From NCBI GenBank assembly GCA_023974075.1, contig JAMFTG010000200.1, positions 1 to 64,000 of the forward strand: a stretch of 64,000 nucleotides of DNA, in the 5' to 3' direction. Position numbers and translations under genes: made by a program. Shown piece after piece: positions 57,483 through 64,000 of the stretch (the first letter of the stretch is position 1; the number at the start of each line of letters is the position of its first letter). The notes beneath the pieces were generated by a model. The model saw only the letters and a list, made by a program, of their open reading frames with translations, was not told where the DNA came from and did no database searches. The DNA is from Chaenocephalus aceratus (lineage: Eukaryota; Chordata; Actinopteri; Perciformes; Channichthyidae).

Positions 57483-58296
57483 TATTCATGTCTAAAATGA
57501 AAAAAAATTATTTCGAATTTTGAGTAAAACAGGTGTTTATCACTCTACTTTCACCACAGCAGGGACTGAGATACATCAGGACTGAATAATGACTTCATAT
57601 TACATACCAAGGTTCATGTGATGTGTACAAATACAAATTGATCATTCAACCTTTTTTTTTTCAACCAACAATTTATTATAAATATGTTTTTTTCAACCAA
57701 CTATTTATACAAATATAAGAAACAGAAAAATCTAACTATTTACAATATTGAACATCAGAACTTTCAACCAACTATTCATTATAAATGTCAAGACAGTGTC
57801 ATGGTCTTTGTCTGTCTTCCAAGACAGTGGGTCTGGCTGCTGTGTAGGTGGGGGTGATGGTGCATGGGCTGCTGTGTAGGTGGGGTGTACAAGTGCTATA
57901 GGAGACCTCCATGAGACCTTGCTGGCTGGGTTGAAGGTGATGGCTGTGGTGGAGCCTTTGTGCTGAGGTGTATCTTGACCTGGTGGCAGCCGCAGATGGA
58001 GGTGGAGGCAGCTGGTCTGCTGGTCCTTGGTGGTGATGGCTCTGGTGAAGGCCCTTGAGCCACAGTAGATCCTGGGGGCCGGCACAGATGGATGTTGTGG
58101 CTGCTGGATAAACGCCGCCTGTGGGCCACTAGGCCCAGACAGCTGTGAAACATCTCTGTCAAACAAATTAAAATGTAGGACAATAATTACAACTAATTTC
58201 ATTGAAATAAAGTTCGAGTAAAATGTTGCTCAACCACAAATAACAATGCACACATACAAATAAAGTTTGGGAGGTTGGAGAAGGAGTCTCTCTCGA

Positions 58297-58565
<269 letters not shown>

Positions 58566-59445
58566 ACAATAATAACAGGCACACATATAAATAAATCGAT
58601 GACAAAGTCTCATCTGTACAGAACAGTATGATAAAATAATCCATGGCAAAAACATGTCACTGTAAATGTCTCCGTTGTGGGACGAATAAATGATTAATTT
58701 AATCATCTACACATGTAATCTCACTTTTACACACCAAAATAACGTTAACACAGAGTAAATGTTTGCTAATGGAGAGTCTATTTTGTCCCAATAAAAAGTT
58801 CATGACTCTCGATTAAAAATATATATCAATACACCTATTGTTCATTTTCGCGGTATTCCCCACACATTGCCAGTACACTATTACTGTAATATTTACACTT
58901 ACCCATGTCCAAATGGATCCTTGTTGTTGTCTTTGTATTCTTCTTCTTCAGAAGAGTTGAAAACTTCAGGTTCTGAGGCTCTATCTTCACTGCTGCTAGC
59001 GAAAAAAATCTCTAGCGAAGTCGGCAACTGTAATATTTTTTTTTAGCCATTTTCTCTGTCTCTCTCGCTCTCTCCTCATAGACGTAAACTGATGGCAGAC
59101 ACGTGGTTTATGTTTTTTTTACTTGGTGGGTAGGTCCTTAGTGATTTCTCGATGTCCATTGGTCATTTCAGACCATGATGGCTGCCGGCCGAGATTTCCT
59201 TGACGGACACGTGAATCCACCAATCACACACAGTGTAAAGTCAAGCTGCTTTGAGCGGCCATATTGTCTGCTGTGCCCTGGTTACAGTCTCACAGGAGAT
59301 ACCACTGGAAAGCTACTCTTCCAGTGATTCCGCGGATATCTGAATCATATTTCTACTCCTTATAATTAAAAATATATGATTAATTACGTAAAATTATGCG
59401 CACCTGGACGCGCCGGCGCGTCCACCGACTCCAGAGGGTTAATAA

Positions 59446-60214
59446 ATCGACACAACTGGTGGTTCACGACCAAAAAGTGGGTAGCGGACCCGTTCCGTGG
59501 GTCGCAGATGTGTGAGTGAAGAAAAAATATATTGTTTTTTTTGTGAAAAAGTCAAACTTTTATTTTGAAGGCACGATTTTCCAACTGTGCATTCAGTAGG
59601 CGTTGGACTGGAAGTACCAGAGACCATAAACGGTTTTGAAAACTTCTGTCACGTAGTTTCATCTTCTCAATAAAACATCTTTGCTGATTTGTTTGAGTCT
59701 TCTGGCCAATCAAGATTGTTGCTGGAAGTCCCCACGGAAAATAACTTTGATGTAGAACTACTCTTTATACATCAATGGGTACAACTTCAGATAGAAATGA
59801 ACACATAATGAAATATGACTCCTGGTCTGATGATTGACAGGTCACAGAACAATGGGGGCTATCTACCCTTACCCACAATTTAAAGTAATTCACACAGACT
59901 ATCTCCTCTTTGCTCTTCTCTCTGTGATGAGCAACAAGCTGAACAAAGTGAAAAACAAACAATGGCATAACATATTATTAATATGTCGGGTAGTAATAGA
60001 TTTATTTATTTTCTTCTCAGAGTGTACCATAATGCGTAGTTTATATGTTAGTATTTCTAAAAAGCTCATTTTAATTAATATTGTATGCTGAAAAGCGTAT
60101 AATTAATGCACGATTTTTTTGTTGAATAGATTTGAGTGGTTAAAAATGTTGGGTCGCAACCTATTGACTAAGGAAAAAGTGGGTCCTGAGGCCTGACCAG
60201 TTGAGAACCACTGC
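59446..60214. mobile_element. hAT remnant with one good terminus
   Basis: The right end is the complement of CAGTGGTTCTCAACTGGTCA. The left side keeps only the subterminal match (aactggtggttcacgaccaa). gggtcgca-type repeats occur at both ends. No target duplication is visible because the left tip is missing. Confidence 0.65.
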
Positions 60215-60732
60215 TCTAGAGCATACATTTATTGAACACACCTATTTTTATTGCATTTTAATACTTTTTAAATAAGTTTTATTAATATTTTTGATGGAAC
60301 CATTTGCATATTTCTTCAATAACTGCTAGGTCATGTGACCTAATCACTCAAACTCAATGCTGGATCAAAGAACTACACTGGCTGCATAGGACACACCTCT
60401 TTCTATGGCATTTTAAAACTTTTCATATTTTTATATTAATATTTTGATGTGAAAATGAGCATATGGGTTGAAAAGATGATGTTGATGCACAACTCTGCAT
60501 CTTGCACAGTTGATACCAGTTAAAAAGTAAGAGATAACTAAACTGAATTAATTATCAGTGGATAACTAAATCAGTAGGGATAAAGATCCACTGATAACTA
60601 GTGGATCTAGTTATTAGCTTTTATTTATTATTAGCTTTAGAGTTCGAAAGACTTCAAACTCTAAATTTCGAAGAACTTGATACAGTTGAAAAGATGCACA
60701 ACACTCCTATGGGTTGTGCAGCACGTGGCTGG
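60215..60732. repeat. AT-rich stretch with two diverged ~70-bp units
   Basis: About 60236-60310 and 60388-60470 share acacacct.t.t..attgcatttta and ttatattaatatttttgatg-type phrases. Otherwise nothing identified. Confidence 0.45.
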
Positions 60733-61350
60733 TCTGAATTGTGAGCATGATTTATTTAAAGTTGAATGTGAAAACTTCTTTTAGAAAATAATCACAGTAA
60801 TAATTGTGCATTGTGAGCACGTGCCTGTGTACATTTGAAGTTAAGATAAGGTAAACATTTTAATTTATATAATATTTATAACAATGCATCAAATACTGAG
60901 GTGGGAGAAGTACTCAGATCTGGTACTTGAGTAAAAGTAGAAATACTCAGATCTTGTACTTGAGTAAAAGTAGAAGTACTCAGATCTTGTACTTGAGTAA
61001 AAGTAGAAGTACCAGAGTGTAGGAATACTCTGTTACAGTAAAAGTCCTGCATTCAAAATGTTCCTCAAGTGAAAGTAGAAAGTATTCTCATCAAAATATA
61101 GTGAAAGACAGTGAAAGTAGTCGTTGTGCAGATTGGTCCATTTCAGAATAATATATATGATATGTTTAATAATGATTGATCATGAAAGTGTTCTCAAAGC
61201 TGGTGAAGGTGCAGCTAGTCTGAATGGCTTTGTAGACTGCAGGGTAGCTGGTGGATTTACTCCAGGTGGAACTACAGTCTGATAACACTTGATTAGATTT
61301 CACATCATTCATCCACATCTGTAAAGTAACTAAAGGTATTAAATACATGT
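60733..61350 (+). repeat. Segmental duplication copy 2, second block
   Basis: Continues the match to copy 1 (34952-35441 and then 47073 onward), including the acttgagtaaaagtagaagt repeat with one more unit than copy 1. Confidence 0.85.
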
Positions 61351-61357
61351 AGTGGAG

Positions 61358-62472
61358 TAGGGGTGTTGAAAATAATCGTTTCTACGATGCATTGCCATGC
61401 GGACCTGGACGATTCGGTATCGATGCAGTGACGGAAGATAATCGATTATAGCGTAGTAACGTTGCTTCCTGATTTTCCGGCCGCGGCTTTACTATAACGT
61501 TTTTTTTTCTGTCACTTTAATATCAAATCGGTCGGTGACGTAGAGATCAGGGAACAGACGTGACAGCGGCACAGCAACACCAAACACGGAGCAGTCTGCT
61601 TTATCCACCAACACAAGAACACCAGTCCAGAACCAACAGCAGAAGGACCCGCTCTGAATCACTCCGTGTCACTGCGGCTCAGAGACACAGGGATTTATGT
61701 TTTTCAAAAATAATCGCGTAACAATCATGTCAGGTTTTTGGTGGATTTAATTAAGTCTTGGATTGCAGAGTATGAATGTCCTCTAGCAATTTTCAGACGA
61801 TACGTGTGTAAAGTTTGTGAAGGCAGGAGGAAAAAAGCTTCCGCGATCACCGTCTCCTCTCCGTTCCTCCAAGCCCCGCCCCCTCCCTGAAAATAATGAG
61901 TGACAGGCTGATAGTGACCCGATAGAAACTTTATTATTCACTTAATCACTGAGATATAATGAAGCTAACTTAATCTCATACATTCATGGGATTTATGTAA
62001 CAGTAAGACAGAGAATGTAAGTGTGCACCCACATGCAGTATTTTTGTTTATATGCTATTGTAAATACTCCTGTGGTCTGCTGTGTTCAAATTCAGTGTCC
62101 TTTTTTTAACAGAAGACTGTTGCTAGAAGCTGCAGCTAGACTGCAGAAGCATTATTTTTTTGTTTTTGAGGATGGAACAACTTCACACACGGAGGCTAGA
62201 CCTATACAATTCATTTATTTTGGTTTATAAATGATATATCGAGACATTTATGTTATTGATTTCTGAAGCACTTTCTAAATAATAAAAAGAGAGTTCATAT
62301 GTATTTACTGCATGTATGCATTGATGAAAAATAAGCCATGTGCAGTAATATAGAAAATTGAGGATGCAACGCATTGGTATGAATCGTGATGCATCGTGAT
62401 ATCGAATTGAATCTAATCGTTGACAGGATAATCGTAATCGAATCGTGAGACCAGTGAAGATGCACAGCCCTA
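61358..62472. mobile_element. hAT element with TAGTGGAG duplication
   Basis: Ends TAGGGGTGTTGAAAATAATC and the complement of TAGGGCTGTGCATCTTCAC. TAGTGGAG is duplicated at 61350-61357 and 62473-62480. Subterminal gatgcat and aatcg repeats. A GC-richer interior (61545-61900) may be the remnant of a promoter and first exon. No transposase was recognised. Confidence 0.93.
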
Positions 62473-62585
62473 TAGTGGAGTAGAAGTACACCATTCACCT
62501 CTGAACTCTAGTGGAGTGCAAGTATAGAGTAGCAAATAACTGAAATACTCAAGTGAAGTAGAAGTACCATAAACTTGTACCTGAG

Positions 62586-62920
62586 TACATTCATCCATCA
62601 ATCTTCTCCCGCTTATCCGTGGTCGGTCTCGGGGGTAGCAGTTCCAGCAGAGAGCCCCAAACTTATTTTCCCTGGCGACATCAACCAGCTCTGACTGGGG
62701 GATCCCAAGGCGCTCCCAGGCCAGCGAAGAGATATAATCCCTCCACCTGGTCCTAGGTCTACCCCTTGGTCTCTTCCCAGCTGGACGTGCCTGGAACACC
62801 TCCCAAGGGAGGCGCCCAGGTGGCATCCTAACTAGGTGCCCGAACCACCTCAACTGGCTCCTTTCGACGCGAAGGAGGAGCGGCTCAACTCCGAGTCCCT
62901 CCCGGATGACCGAACTTCGA
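62586..62920 (-). mobile_element. LINE carboxy-terminal fragment (RTE/Rex-like)
   Basis: The minus strand reads LRWFGHLVRMPPGRLPWEVF, AGKRPRGRPRTRWRDYISSL and AWERLGIPQSELVDVARENK, the very common terminal segment of a fish LINE family, with an (ATCC)n-like tail at 62586. Severely 5'-truncated. Clade assignment uncertain. Confidence 0.85.
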
Positions 62921-62974
62921 TCAGAATTATCTCCACATATTAAAACCACGTTATGATTTCTGATGTAAAAGTTG

Positions 62975-63222
62975 GGCTCTAAAGGAACTACAGCACGGTC
63001 ACATGACTTCACGTCACCACCGCTAAGCTAAAGGTGGCTAATGTTGGGCTATAAAGGAACTACAGCACGGTCACATGACTTCACGTTGCCACCGCTGAGC
63101 TAAAGGTGGCTAATGTTGGGCTATAAAGGAACTACAGCACAGTCACATGACTTCATGTCACTACCGCTAAGCTAAAGGTGGCTAATGTTGGGCTAAAAAG
63201 GAACTACAGCACGGTTCGCTTA
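62975..63222. repeat. 72-bp satellite in copy 2, ~3.3 copies
   Basis: Same monomer as 52190-52840, but all units are of one type (aaaggtggctaatg). The dimer pattern seen in copy 1 is absent. Confidence 0.93.
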
Positions 63223-63606
63223 TGCAAATATTGATAGTCGCTGGTACTACAACACTTTTATAGCGCTTATTTTAATCATTAGGTTTTAAAAGTTATCAAA
63301 TGTTTTTAGAGCTGAATCCAAATGTATCTTCTCTCCATTCATTCTACAGGGTGGGAGATCGGGGGCGGGGCTTACGGGGAAACTCAACTGCGCATGCTCT
63401 CGAGAGCAAGGGATGATGGGTAATTTGTGACGATTTGCTCTCGAGAACGTCAGGCCATTTTGGCTTACTGCACCAATGAGCAACTCTCATAGGATCGAAT
63501 GAGCTGTTTCCAGTTCTTATTATACATCCATGCTTATGTTACACTGACATTCTCTAAATGTTATTTCTGGCACCTAACTGAGTCTCTCTCTGTCTGTTTT
63601 CTTTAG
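63223..63606 (+). promoter_or_regulatory. Intron end and acceptor of the zinc-finger exon
   Basis: Noncoding sequence ending in a strong pyrimidine tract (tctctctctgtctgttttct) and ttag at 63603-63606. Confidence 0.7.
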
Positions 63607-64000
63607 AAACCGAGAACAAGAGAGGGTCCCCGAAGTCACAGCTGTCAGCACTGTGACAAGTCCTTTGCAACGTCTGGATATCTATTGATTCACCAGAGAG
63701 TTCACAGCGGAGAGAAACCCTACAGCTGTGACCAATGTGGGAAAGCTTTCAAACAGAAGTGTCACCTCAACAGACATAACATATCCCACACTGGAGAGAA
63801 ACCACACATCTGTGGCCAATGTGGGAAAGCTTTTTCATTAGCTGATGATTTAAGAGCCCATTATGGCATTCATACTGGAGAGAAACCATATAGCTGCGAC
63901 CAATGTGGGGCGGCTTTCTCCAAAAAATCTCATTTGAAAACTCACAATTACATTCACACTGGAGAGAAACCATTCAGCTGTGACCAATGTGAGAAATCTT
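63607..64000 (+). CDS. C2H2 zinc-finger exon, runs off the window
   Basis: Phase-0 continuation of the exon at 56047-56100. It reads KPRTREGPRSHSCQHCDKSF and then four complete C2H2 fingers joined by HSGEKP/HTGEKP linkers, plus the start of a fifth. Finger 1 is CQHC with HQRVH, finger 2 CDQC with HNISH, finger 3 CGQC with HYGIH, finger 4 CDQC with HNYIH, all with correct spacing. Such proteins bind DNA in the nucleus. No KRAB, SCAN or BTB domain was seen in the leader, which fits fish poly-finger genes. The frame is open to the last base, so the total number of fingers is unknown. Confidence 0.92.

Overview
The window looks like accessory genomic DNA of a teleost fish, probably a percomorph. 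The indications are a TRIM E3-ligase gene and a C2H2 zinc-finger gene of teleost type, L2-clade LINEs whose 3' ends carry the common fish tail (taagtcgctttggataaaag), several fish DNA-transposon superfamilies and very long (CA)n arrays. Host coding sequence is sparse: one intact single-exon TRIM reading frame (53189-54547), the first exon and the start of the finger exon of a zinc-finger gene (56047-56100 and 63607 onward, cut by the window end), and a dead copy of that first exon (34757-34810). Almost everything else is mobile DNA, much of it nested.

Layout. 1-21.3 kb: a near-identical pair of inverted 1.2-kb arms (1262-3640 and 20050-21253) encloses foldback elements, hAT elements (one with a BED finger), LINE fragments, a broken intron-containing hAT gene with ZMYM/TTF-like transposase segments (13.0-17.2 kb), a TAA-flanked palindromic element and several microsatellites. 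23.2-33.0 kb: long terminal inverted repeats (23184-23761 and 32395-32958) enclose, on the minus strand, exons of a retroviral-type integrase followed by exons of a Ulp1 (C48) cysteine protease. I read this as a decayed Ginger-like integrase DNA transposon, itself invaded by a LINE, three hAT elements and the 5' half of a Ty3/Gypsy element whose gag region has become three consecutive minisatellites. 33.5-63.2 kb: a tandem segmental duplication. Copy 1 (33531 to about 52840) is split by an 11.6-kb nest that includes a Gypsy element with integrase upstream of reverse transcriptase. Copy 2 (54788 to about 63220) is split by a piggyBac-like element and others. Both copies end in a 72-bp satellite. 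The TRIM gene sits between them, and the zinc-finger gene uses copy 2's promoter and first exon.

The genes do not form an operon or pathway. TRIM and C2H2 finger genes commonly expand in tandem in fish, and the duplication here shows one zinc-finger promoter/exon copy losing its start codon while the other stays joined, in phase, to a finger exon 7.5 kb downstream. Insertions with intact target-site duplications give a relative history: ten hAT insertions have recognisable termini, nine of them with a perfect 8-bp duplication. All calls come from reading the sequence; no database search was run.
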